From CAYGTK01 sp964352775 (GTDB lineage Bacteria > Bacteroidota > Bacteroidia > Chitinophagales > CAIOSU01): DNA of 24,441 nucleotides. Both the position numbers and the translations under genes were made by a program. Positions 17,912 to 24,441 of the stretch are shown piece after piece; within the stretch, counting starts at the first letter, position 1, and the number at the start of each line of letters is the position of its first letter. A model generated the notes under the pieces. That model was given only the letters and a program-made list of their open reading frames with translations, had not been told where the DNA came from and ran no database searches. The DNA lies in the NCBI GenBank assembly GCA_964352775.1, contig CAYGTK010000035.1, positions 1-24,441 on the forward strand, given 5' to 3'.

Positions 17912-19912
17912 ATGATGAACTTTGAGAACAACTATCAAAAGGCCTATTACATTCTATTTGGTATAGCATTGGTCTTGTTCCCAATTATCAGTTTCCAGTT
18001 CGGTATTTCTGGTGACGAATTCGTTCACTCTGAACAGTCTAAAAGAGTTATAGAATTCTTCACCAGCGGCTTTCAAAATACAGAATCTGCCACCACCGGT
18101 GTACTTAATAAAACGGGAGATATGTCTAACATCTTCTACTATGGTCAGTCGCTTGATGTAATGGCTTACTTAGTAAGTAAGGTGCTGTTTTTCATGGATA
18201 TATATGATGTTCGCCACTTGGTGAGCATTCTCTTCAGTCTCTTTGGAATTTTTATCACCACTCAGCTTATCCGCCGCATTGCTGGCTGGCAAGCTGCGCT
18301 ACTTGGCTTGATCATTTTCTTGGTATCGCTACGATACTTAGGGCATAGTTTTAACAACCTGAAAGATGCACCATTTGCAGTTGCCTATGCTCTAGGTTTA
18401 TATGGTATTATCCGTTTTTTAGGTGAGCTACCCAATCCATCAAAAAAGACCCTTTTTATTGCTATAGCTGGCTTGGCCGTGCCATTAAGCATACGTGTAG
18501 GTGGTTTATTGTTATTCGCCTACCTTGGTTTATTTGTTGGCTTACAATACATTCTTTTCACCTCTCAAAATAAAAAGCCCAACCTATTGGCTTATTCTAA
18601 AAACACCATTATAGTTATGGTGGCAGGCTATTTCTTGGGACTTATCCTTTGGCCTTATGGCTTGCTTAATCCCTTAACTGGTCCACTAACGGCTTTGAGT
18701 AAATTCTCAGGTTTTTCAGTGGCAATAGGGCAACTATTTGAGGGAAGTAACATTCCTTCTACCCAGTTACCAAGTCATTACCTTGTGAAATATATAGCCA
18801 TAACTGCACCTCTGGTAGCTTTGGCAGGCTTAGCTCTTTCACCTATTAGTGCTTACCTCAATAAAAAGAATTACAACCTCTTTTATATTGGTGTTGTAGC
18901 CTTTGCATTAGTATTCCCTTTGGGCTATATCTACTATAAAAAAGCCAACGTTTATGGTGGCTGGCGTCATGTTCTATTTGTATACCCAACTATTGTAGTA
19001 TTAGCTGCTATTGGTTGGGATGGCATTTCTCGCCTCATAAAAAGTGAGGGGATGAAGAAAGGTGTTTTGGTATCGGTAGTGCTTTTATCCATTATTCCGT
19101 TACAATGGGGCGTGCGTAATTTCCCTCATTGGGTAACTTACTTCAACCCAACCATAGGGGGAATGCAAGGAGCCTATGGAAACTATGAAACAGACTATTA
19201 CTACAACAGTACCAAAACAGCCTATAAGTGGCTGATAAACAACACTGACATTTTAGAGCAAAGTAAGACGCGTCAAGTAAAAGTTGCCTCAAACATTTGG
19301 TATGCTTTCCGTCCTTATTTTGAAAAGCATGATAGCATCAAGCCCGTTTATACTCGATATTACGATCGTAATAAGAAAGATTGGGACTATGGTATATTCA
19401 CCACTTCCTACGTAAAGCAATCTCAACTGCAAAATGGGTCTTGGCCACCCGCTGAAAAAATACACGCTGTTACCGCTGGGGGTGCACCACTAGTAGGTAT
19501 TAGTAAAAGACCTAGCAAGGAAGATATAAAGGGTTTTGAAGCCCTAGAAGCAAGTGACTGGAATAACGCGATAGGCCATTTCGAAGAATACCTCAAATCT
19601 GACCAAACTAGCGAAACAGTTCATGAGTCTTTAGGTATAGCATATCTGCGTGCTGGGAATTACCCTAGAGCTGCTAAAGCTTTGACAAGAGCTAACGATC
19701 TTTTACCAGGCTCGGTGAATACGTTGTACAACCTAGGTGTAGCTTACGCCCAAAGTGGACAAACAGACTATGCCATAACAGCTCTTCAACAGGCATTACA
19801 ACAGCCTATGAACCCTCAATTCGCTAAGCAGATATATGGCATTTTAGCTCAATTGTATCAATCGAAAGGCGATACACAAAATGCTCAGCGTTATAAGCAA
19901 GCTGCTCAGTAA
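17912..19912 (+). CDS. GT-C membrane glycosyltransferase (GT39/ArnT-like) fused to C-terminal TPRs
   Basis: This 666-residue protein has a first transmembrane helix at about 12-31, followed at once by DE at residues 35-36, where GT39/ArnT/PMT enzymes carry their catalytic acidic pair in the first periplasmic loop. A second conserved-looking loop is GHSFNNLKDAPF (about residues 146-157). Roughly ten more hydrophobic segments reach to about residue 400. A soluble region follows, and residues 542-666 form about three TPRs (SLGIAYLRAGNYPRAAKAL, TLYNLGVAYAQSGQTDYAI, YGILAQLYQSKGDTQNAQ). These enzymes move a sugar from a polyprenyl-phosphate carrier to a lipid, glycan or protein on the far side of the inner membrane. 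The TPR tail may recruit an acceptor or partner. It is co-transcribed with the GT2 gene upstream. Stop-to-stop distance to the convergent gene is only 5 bases. The start could also be the second Met (17915). Confidence 0.88.
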   Translation: MMNFENNYQKAYYILFGIALVLFPIISFQFGISGDEFVHSEQSKRVIEFFTSGFQNTESATTGVLNKTGDMSNIFYYGQSLDVMAYLVSKVLFFMDIYDVRHLVSILFSLFGIFITTQLIRRIAGWQAALLGLIIFLVSLRYLGHSFNNLKDAPFAVAYALGLYGIIRFLGELPNPSKKTLFIAIAGLAVPLSIRVGGLLLFAYLGLFVGLQYILFTSQNKKPNLLAYSKNTIIVMVAGYFLGLILWPYGLLNPLTGPLTALSKFSGFSVAIGQLFEGSNIPSTQLPSHYLVKYIAITAPLVALAGLALSPISAYLNKKNYNLFYIGVVAFALVFPLGYIYYKKANVYGGWRHVLFVYPTIVVLAAIGWDGISRLIKSEGMKKGVLVSVVLLSIIPLQWGVRNFPHWVTYFNPTIGGMQGAYGNYETDYYYNSTKTAYKWLINNTDILEQSKTRQVKVASNIWYAFRPYFEKHDSIKPVYTRYYDRNKKDWDYGIFTTSYVKQSQLQNGSWPPAEKIHAVTAGGAPLVGISKRPSKEDIKGFEALEASDWNNAIGHFEEYLKSDQTSETVHESLGIAYLRAGNYPRAAKALTRANDLLPGSVNTLYNLGVAYAQSGQTDYAITALQQALQQPMNPQFAKQIYGILAQLYQSKGDTQNAQRYKQAAQ

Positions 19913-19917
19913 GTAAT

Positions 19918-20343
19918 TTAGTGGAAGTCATCTCCACAAAGCCTTCGAATATCCTTCCAACCTATAGTTACGGCCTCTTCGGGAGTGTAAAATTTTCCAT
20001 CGCCTGTGTCAAGCTCGAAAAGAATTTTTTTGTCCATCAAAATTCGAGCAACTAGGTGCATCCATTCTACTGTTCGCGCTCGAACATTAAACGCTACGGG
20101 TTTATCAAAAGTACGCTCAACTTCTCTCAAAAATCTGTAGTCATCAAGCATTTCATCGCAATCCAAATCAAAGGGGAAAATGCTCATCATCCCAGGTATA
20201 CCACCATCGTATACATCTATCACTTCACCTTCTTTGTAGTGCTTAAACGGCTCTATATATGAACTTTTGACGAAAAAAGTATAGAGGTCATGAAGATTTG
20301 AGACAACGTCCCTTTCTACTATAAAATTAAAACCCCAAGCCAT
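19918..20343 (-). CDS. Conserved-looking small cytoplasmic protein, function unknown
   Basis: This 141-residue protein has no signal peptide or membrane segment. It is rich in acidic and aromatic residues, with alternating strand and helix character (for example WGFNFIVERDVV at the start and TPEEAVTIGWKDIRRL near the end). I recognise no family. It is on the minus strand, 60 bases downstream of the dioxygenase gene, and could be the last gene of that unit. It converges on the GT-C gene with 5 bases between the stop codons. Codon use and composition look like the neighbours, so it is probably a genuine gene. Confidence 0.7.
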   Translation of the reverse strand: MAWGFNFIVERDVVSNLHDLYTFFVKSSYIEPFKHYKEGEVIDVYDGGIPGMMSIFPFDLDCDEMLDDYRFLREVERTFDKPVAFNVRARTVEWMHLVARILMDKKILFELDTGDGKFYTPEEAVTIGWKDIRRLCGDDFH

Positions 20344-20403
20344 TCAGCTAGTATTATTAAGTGCTGGATAATATTTAAAATTTATTATCAATGAAAGGAG
20401 CTA

Positions 20404-21213
20404 TTATTCGATCTTATCAAAGATCTTATTCAGCCCAAGTTTCTTCATGGTGCCTTTCACAAAGTTTTTGGCACCTTCTTTCACGTTGGTCTTAATAGCT
20501 TTTGCCGTTCCCTCTTCAGGTCGTGCTTTAAAGATAGTATCGTGATATTTCACCTTTTCCCCTTCAGCTATCGGTGTGTAGAAATAAGAGAAGAAGGAGT
20601 TTCGAGTAACGCCTTCAGGTAAGATAATAGTAGAATAACCGTGGTAAGAAACATCACTGGTCTCAAAAATAGCAGCTTTGTTATACCCTGGGTAAATATT
20701 TGTAACGCACTCTGTTACGTCTTCATTCCATAATTCTAATGCACCGCCATATTCCTCTTTCCAATCGTTCACTAGGAAAATGAGTAGGTTCAATCGGCGG
20801 TGGATATTCTTAACAGGGTGCACACTGAAATCGACATGCACATCTAAAAAGCTACCGTCAACACCTTGGTGCACACCAGTTCCTCGATGATCATCTGGTA
20901 ATATCAATCCATCAATACCCGTTACTTGTTCCAAGAAGCGAAGAAATTCAGGAGTAGCCAATCCCTTACGTAACTGGTCGAACGACTCATGATATTGATC
21001 AAAATTAGACCCTTCTGATTTCTTTTCGTTCAACCCTTGGTAGTGACGACGCATGGCTTCTTGACCAGGGAAGTTATCTACCAGTGTACGAGCAAAGTCT
21101 TCTGCAAGCAGATCTTGAATAGAAAGATTTCGATACGGTTGCCCGGCATCAAACTTTGCTTTCAATTCAGCAACAGTAGTGGGTTCAAAAAGGTCAGCTC
21201 TAAAAATGCTCAT
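20404..21213 (-). CDS. 2-oxoglutarate/Fe(II)-dependent dioxygenase (prolyl-hydroxylase-like fold)
   Basis: This 269-residue protein has the iron-binding facial triad: HVD at residues 126-128 and a distal His at 191 (SYHGYS). Arg at 204 (GVTRNSFFSYFY) probably binds 2-oxoglutarate. Between them lies RRLNLLIFLVNDW followed by GGALELW, the usual double-stranded beta-helix core of the 2OG-FeII_Oxy_3 group. These enzymes hydroxylate proteins, sugars, lipids or small molecules. The C-terminal 40 residues are lysine-rich (NVKEGAKNFVKGTMKKLG) and could contact membrane or nucleic acid, though nothing shows this directly. Its start lies 3 bases after the stop of the methyltransferase gene, so the two are translated from one mRNA. 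The substrate is unknown; a glycan or lipid-linked sugar fits the setting. Confidence 0.88.
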   Translation of the reverse strand: MSIFRADLFEPTTVAELKAKFDAGQPYRNLSIQDLLAEDFARTLVDNFPGQEAMRRHYQGLNEKKSEGSNFDQYHESFDQLRKGLATPEFLRFLEQVTGIDGLILPDDHRGTGVHQGVDGSFLDVHVDFSVHPVKNIHRRLNLLIFLVNDWKEEYGGALELWNEDVTECVTNIYPGYNKAAIFETSDVSYHGYSTIILPEGVTRNSFFSYFYTPIAEGEKVKYHDTIFKARPEEGTAKAIKTNVKEGAKNFVKGTMKKLGLNKIFDKIE

Positions 21214-21216
21214 AAT

Positions 21217-21990
21217 TTACTTTGTTGCAATGTAGAAAAGATCGTAACAACTATCTGTTACTGGTTTAAGTGAAAAATCAGCCGTTGTAATACTCATGAC
21301 CAACTCATCATTTCCTTTCTGCAAATTATTACGGTTCATCCTGTTCAGGATGTTATATGGTATTTCTAATACACTACGAGGTAAAAGTTGCTCTAGGTTA
21401 AAAATATCTAAACGCTTGTACTTCGCTACAGAAGCTTTATTTCGCTCGTAATATTTGTTAACACTATCACTACCAAACACACCCATTGGTTCTACCTTGC
21501 TAAAGTATTTACCTAGCAGGTCAGTTAATTCCTTAGGGGTATATTCTCTAATGTGCCACGGATTACGTGTTAATGTCATTAAAATATTCGGTGTAGAGAC
21601 TATCAATTTTCCACCAGGCTTTAATACTCGATGTATCTCTTCAATATATTTTACATCTGGCTCAATATGCTCTATCACCTGGAAAGTACACACACGGTCA
21701 AAGCTATTATCTTCCGCTCCTGTTAAGGGTGGTACCTGGCGCTCAATTATCTTCACCCCGGGGTATTTATCCCTCAAGGCCTTTATCACTATGGGGTTCT
21801 TCTCAAAAGCGGTATAGCTATCAGCCTTATTTATCAATAGGTCTAATCCTCTTCCCTCTCCACAGCCTATTTCTAGCACATCACCCTCTACATGGTCCAT
21901 TGCAGCCTCATAAGCGAACAAAAGTCGCTGATGGATAGGATTATCAGAGGCGATAGATGCAGAAGTTATTTCGGTAGCTTTTACGAACAT
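21217..21990 (-). CDS. Class I SAM-dependent methyltransferase
   Basis: This 257-residue protein has the Rossmann methyltransferase core: motif I VLEIGCGEGRG (38-48), an acidic residue at the end of strand 2 in AFEKN (about 60-64), FQVIEHIEP after strand 4, and LKPGGKLIVSTPN (motif III region). The C-terminal part (about 150-257) has no recognised domain. This is the Methyltransf_11/25 type, common in O-antigen and capsule loci where it methylates sugars, although small-molecule methylation is equally consistent with the fold. It heads a minus-strand unit with the dioxygenase (3-base gap) and possibly the 19918-20343 gene. It is divergent from the DUF2723 gene. Confidence 0.9.
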   Translation of the reverse strand: MFVKATEITSASIASDNPIHQRLLFAYEAAMDHVEGDVLEIGCGEGRGLDLLINKADSYTAFEKNPIVIKALRDKYPGVKIIERQVPPLTGAEDNSFDRVCTFQVIEHIEPDVKYIEEIHRVLKPGGKLIVSTPNILMTLTRNPWHIREYTPKELTDLLGKYFSKVEPMGVFGSDSVNKYYERNKASVAKYKRLDIFNLEQLLPRSVLEIPYNILNRMNRNNLQKGNDELVMSITTADFSLKPVTDSCYDLFYIATK

Positions 21991-22021
21991 TGTTTATACG
22001 AATATCTAATTAGCAACATTG

Positions 22022-22029
22022 CAAATGTA
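22022..22029 (-). promoter_or_regulatory. Candidate -7 box for the methyltransferase/dioxygenase unit
   Basis: On the minus strand this reads TACATTTG, an exact TAnnTTTG match, 31 bases before the ATG at 21990. A TTG at the expected 17-23 base spacing is not seen, so the -33 element is weak. Confidence 0.5.
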
Positions 22030-22122
22030 AAGATACTAATAAGGCTGCTAAAAGCTTATAGCGTTAAAAAAGGTTAAGCAGTATAATAAAACGTTCAGCA
22101 TCGGGTTTGTAGCCTAAATTGC

Positions 22123-22130
22123 TAAATTTG
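22123..22130 (+). promoter_or_regulatory. Candidate -7 box for the DUF2723 gene
   Basis: TAAATTTG is an exact TAnnTTTG match, 28 bases before the ATG at 22159. The nearest TTG (22107-22109) is only 13 bases upstream, shorter than the usual spacing, so promoter strength is uncertain. Confidence 0.5.
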
Positions 22131-22158
22131 CACGTCCTTAATTTCAAACCTCGATCTC

Positions 22159-24441
22159 ATGTCATATAAGTTTTTGAATAACCTTATCGGTTGGCTGGTA
22201 TTTGTTGTTGCATTAGTAACCTATACCCTAACGCTAGAACCTACTGCCAGCTTTTGGGATTGTGGTGAATTTATTTCTGGAGCATATAAGCTTCAGGTAG
22301 TTCACCCACCTGGCGCACCAATATTTTTATTGATCGGTCGCATATTCACGCTATTTGCACCAGATGTGAACAGTGTAGCCTACACGATAAACTTTATGTC
22401 GGGTCTTAGCAGTGCCTTTGTTATTCTCTTTTTATTCTGGGTAACTACGGCTTTAGCCAAGAAGATATTATCTCCAGCCAAAACCCCTGATGGCGACAAT
22501 ATGTTAGCAGTATTGGGCACTGGTATTATCGCTGCATTGACCTGTACATTTACTGATACCATATGGTTCTCAGCAGTTGAGGGTGAAGTATATGCTCTTT
22601 CTGCCTTCTTTATCATGGTAGTAGTATGGCTAATAATGAAGTGGGATGCAGGTGAAGATTCTCCTAAAAATGATAAGCTCTTGATACTTATCGGCTTTAT
22701 GCTGGGTATTTCATTAGGGGTTCACTTATTGAGTTTGCTGGCTATACCAGCAATGGCGCTTATTTACTATTTCAAGAAGTTTGACAACCACACTCCAAAG
22801 GGTGCTATAATAGCATTCGTAGTAGGTTTTGCAATATTGATGTCACTCTATGCAGGACTAGTAACTAAGGTTATTACGCTAATGGCCTTCGTTGAACGAG
22901 TATTCGTTAACAGCTTAGGCTTACCATTTGGTGCTGGTGCAATATTTGTTGTTCTTCTTATTGTGGGTACAGTGGTTGGTTTGATAGTATACTCTATCAA
23001 GAACAATATAAAGGCTCTGAATACCGCAGTATTAGCTGCAGCTATGGTGATGATAGGCTTCTCTACCTATTCTATTGTTGCCATTCGTGCAACTGCTCAC
23101 ACGCCTATTAACATGAACAGCCCGTCTGACGTGTTCCGTATGCGCTCTTATTTAAACAGGGAACAGTATGGCGATCGTCCATTACTATTCGGTCCGCACT
23201 TCAACGTGAAGGCTGACCTAGTGGAACGCGGTGGCGATGTTGTTAAATACAAAGAGACTGGTAAAGTTTGGCATAAAGGAGAAGAGAGATATGAGATCAT
23301 CGGCGAAAAGCAAGACTATGTGCTTAGCGATGATGTGCAGATGTTCTTTCCACGTATAGGATCTTGGCAAAATGGAGAACACGTAAAAGCATACCGTTAC
23401 ATGCTTGGGCTAAAAGAAGGGGAAGACCCTAGTTTTGGCGATAACTTGCGCTTCTTCTTTGGCTATCAATTCAAAGAGATGTATTTCCGCTATTTCATGT
23501 GGAATTTTGCTGGTAGACAGAGTGATGCACAAGGACGTTTCGATAATAATGATGGAAACTGGATAACAGGAATTCCATTTATAGATGAATTTTTGGTAGG
23601 CTCAGAAGAGTTTTTACCCGATAGATTGGCCGAGAACAAAGCACGAAACACTTACTTCCTAATACCATTCTTACTAGGTATTCTGGGAATATACTATCAC
23701 TCCACGCGTGATGTAAAGAGTACTGCCGCTATTGCAGCCTTATTCTTATTTACTGGACCTATGCAGATAATTTTCTCTAACTCACCTCCATTTGAGCCTC
23801 GTGAGCGAGATTATACTTTGGTAGGGTCGTTCATTACCTACAGCATCTGGATAGGCTTTGGCTTCTTAGCACTCTATGAGTTCCTAAAAGCTAAAATGGG
23901 TGGCAAAGCTGGCTTAGGTATCGCTTTTGCTGTTAGTTTATCTGCACCTGTTCTTTTAGCTACCCAAAACTGGGATGATCATGATCGCTCTGAAAGAACT
24001 ATCGCACTCGATTTTGCTATCAACTACTTACAATCTGTAGATGAAAATGCTATCATCTTCACCCAAGGTGATAATGATACTTACCCGCTCTGGTACTTAC
24101 AGGAAGTAGAAGGGGTGAGAACTGATGTCAGAGTACTTTGTCTCAGTTACGTCAATACGGATTGGTATATCGATCAGATGTATCAGCAGGTTAACGAATC
24201 TGCTCCACTACCTCTTAGTCTGGAAAAAGATAAGTATGTAGGCCAAGCGCGTCAATCTCGCAATATGAAAGCGCAAAAGACGGTTGACTTTAGTCTGCCA
24301 GCTAACGCCCAGAGCTTATTGCAAAAAGGGATTATTGATCAGGATGAAGTTTCCTTTGTTCAGACTCCGATGAGTTGGAAGGTACCTACTCGTGGTGGTG
24401 GCGGTAGCCGCTATCTTGAGCTCAAAGACGTGCTCCTACTC
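22159..24441 (+). CDS. DUF2723 family membrane protein (TMEM260-like putative protein O-mannosyltransferase), C-terminus cut by window edge
   Basis: The frame is open from the ATG at 22159 to the window end (761 codons). After a first transmembrane helix comes SFWDCGEF (about residues 31-38) and HPPGAPIF, the hallmark of DUF2723 and the position of the acidic catalytic residue in related GT-C folds. About a dozen hydrophobic segments follow. A soluble stretch (about 335-490) contains many aromatic and charged residues, including FFFGYQFKEMY and YFMWNFAGRQ. Later, FSNSPPFEPRERDY, NWDDHDRS and FTQGDNDTYPLWY are motifs I associate with the Bacteroidota members. Complete members are usually around 1000 residues, so roughly a quarter is missing. 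The human member TMEM260 O-mannosylates Ig-like IPT domains. A similar role on Ig-like modules of secreted proteins is attractive here but is inference. Confidence 0.9.
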   Translation, partial: MSYKFLNNLIGWLVFVVALVTYTLTLEPTASFWDCGEFISGAYKLQVVHPPGAPIFLLIGRIFTLFAPDVNSVAYTINFMSGLSSAFVILFLFWVTTALAKKILSPAKTPDGDNMLAVLGTGIIAALTCTFTDTIWFSAVEGEVYALSAFFIMVVVWLIMKWDAGEDSPKNDKLLILIGFMLGISLGVHLLSLLAIPAMALIYYFKKFDNHTPKGAIIAFVVGFAILMSLYAGLVTKVITLMAFVERVFVNSLGLPFGAGAIFVVLLIVGTVVGLIVYSIKNNIKALNTAVLAAAMVMIGFSTYSIVAIRATAHTPINMNSPSDVFRMRSYLNREQYGDRPLLFGPHFNVKADLVERGGDVVKYKETGKVWHKGEERYEIIGEKQDYVLSDDVQMFFPRIGSWQNGEHVKAYRYMLGLKEGEDPSFGDNLRFFFGYQFKEMYFRYFMWNFAGRQSDAQGRFDNNDGNWITGIPFIDEFLVGSEEFLPDRLAENKARNTYFLIPFLLGILGIYYHSTRDVKSTAAIAALFLFTGPMQIIFSNSPPFEPRERDYTLVGSFITYSIWIGFGFLALYEFLKAKMGGKAGLGIAFAVSLSAPVLLATQNWDDHDRSERTIALDFAINYLQSVDENAIIFTQGDNDTYPLWYLQEVEGVRTDVRVLCLSYVNTDWYIDQMYQQVNESAPLPLSLEKDKYVGQARQSRNMKAQKTVDFSLPANAQSLLQKGIIDQDEVSFVQTPMSWKVPTRGGGGSRYLELKDVLLL

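Larger units (their letters stand above)
21991..22158. other. Divergent intergenic region between methyltransferase and DUF2723 genes
   Basis: These 168 AT-rich bases hold one candidate -7 box for each direction (22022-22029 minus, 22123-22130 plus). No gene or RNA structure is evident. Confidence 0.6.

Noticed and set aside
20367..20389. AT-only inverted repeat (GATAATA / TATTATC) after the dioxygenase gene
   Set aside because: The stem has no strong G-C content and no T-run follows on the minus strand. It is too weak to call a terminator in AT-rich DNA.
1..24441. CRISPR array, tRNA/rRNA, insertion sequence or prophage
   Set aside because: No short direct repeats with spacers, no cloverleaf or rRNA stretches, and no transposase or integrase motifs were seen. 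The only tandem repeats are in-frame protein modules.

Overview
The window looks like chromosomal DNA from a marine-type member of the Bacteroidota, most likely Flavobacteriales or a close relative. The evidence is indirect. Two complete giant secreted proteins end in type IX secretion system (T9SS) type A sorting domains. Promoters match the Bacteroidota consensus (TTG, about 18 bases, TAnnTTTG). One gene encodes a DUF2723 protein with the layout common in this phylum. Base composition is moderately AT-rich. I see no tRNA, rRNA, CRISPR array, insertion sequence or phage gene.

Left part (1-13775, all on the minus strand): three giant multidomain surface or secreted proteins lie head to tail. 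The first is cut by the window edge. It starts at 5014, has at least 1671 residues, and alternates FN3, MAM-like and proprotein-convertase P domains. The second (5195-9433) is an M43/pappalysin-type metalloprotease followed by a GEVED-type domain, four 93-residue repeats, Ig/PKD-like modules and a T9SS tail. The third (9531-13775) has a choice-of-anchor-V-like N-terminus with a CX4CH haem-like motif, a PKD domain, about fourteen Ig-like modules and a T9SS tail. Rho-independent terminator-like hairpins follow the second and third genes, so these genes are probably transcribed separately.

Middle part (13918-15873): a two-gene minus-strand unit (SRPBCC-fold protein and a four-helix membrane protein) is divergent from an AraC-family regulator, with an 86-base shared control region between them.

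Right part (15907-24441): a surface-glycan or glycosylation locus. On the plus strand are a PAPS-type sulfotransferase, a polyprenyl-phosphate glycosyltransferase (GT2) and a GT-C membrane glycosyltransferase fused to TPRs. Convergent to these on the minus strand are a small unknown protein, a 2-oxoglutarate/Fe(II) dioxygenase and a SAM methyltransferase. Divergent from the methyltransferase is a large DUF2723 (TMEM260-like) protein, cut by the right edge.

Working model (inference): GT2 makes a lipid-linked sugar, and the GT-C and DUF2723 enzymes transfer it outside the inner membrane. Sulfation, methylation or hydroxylation would decorate the product. The Ig-rich giant proteins nearby are plausible acceptors, but the sequence alone does not prove any such link.
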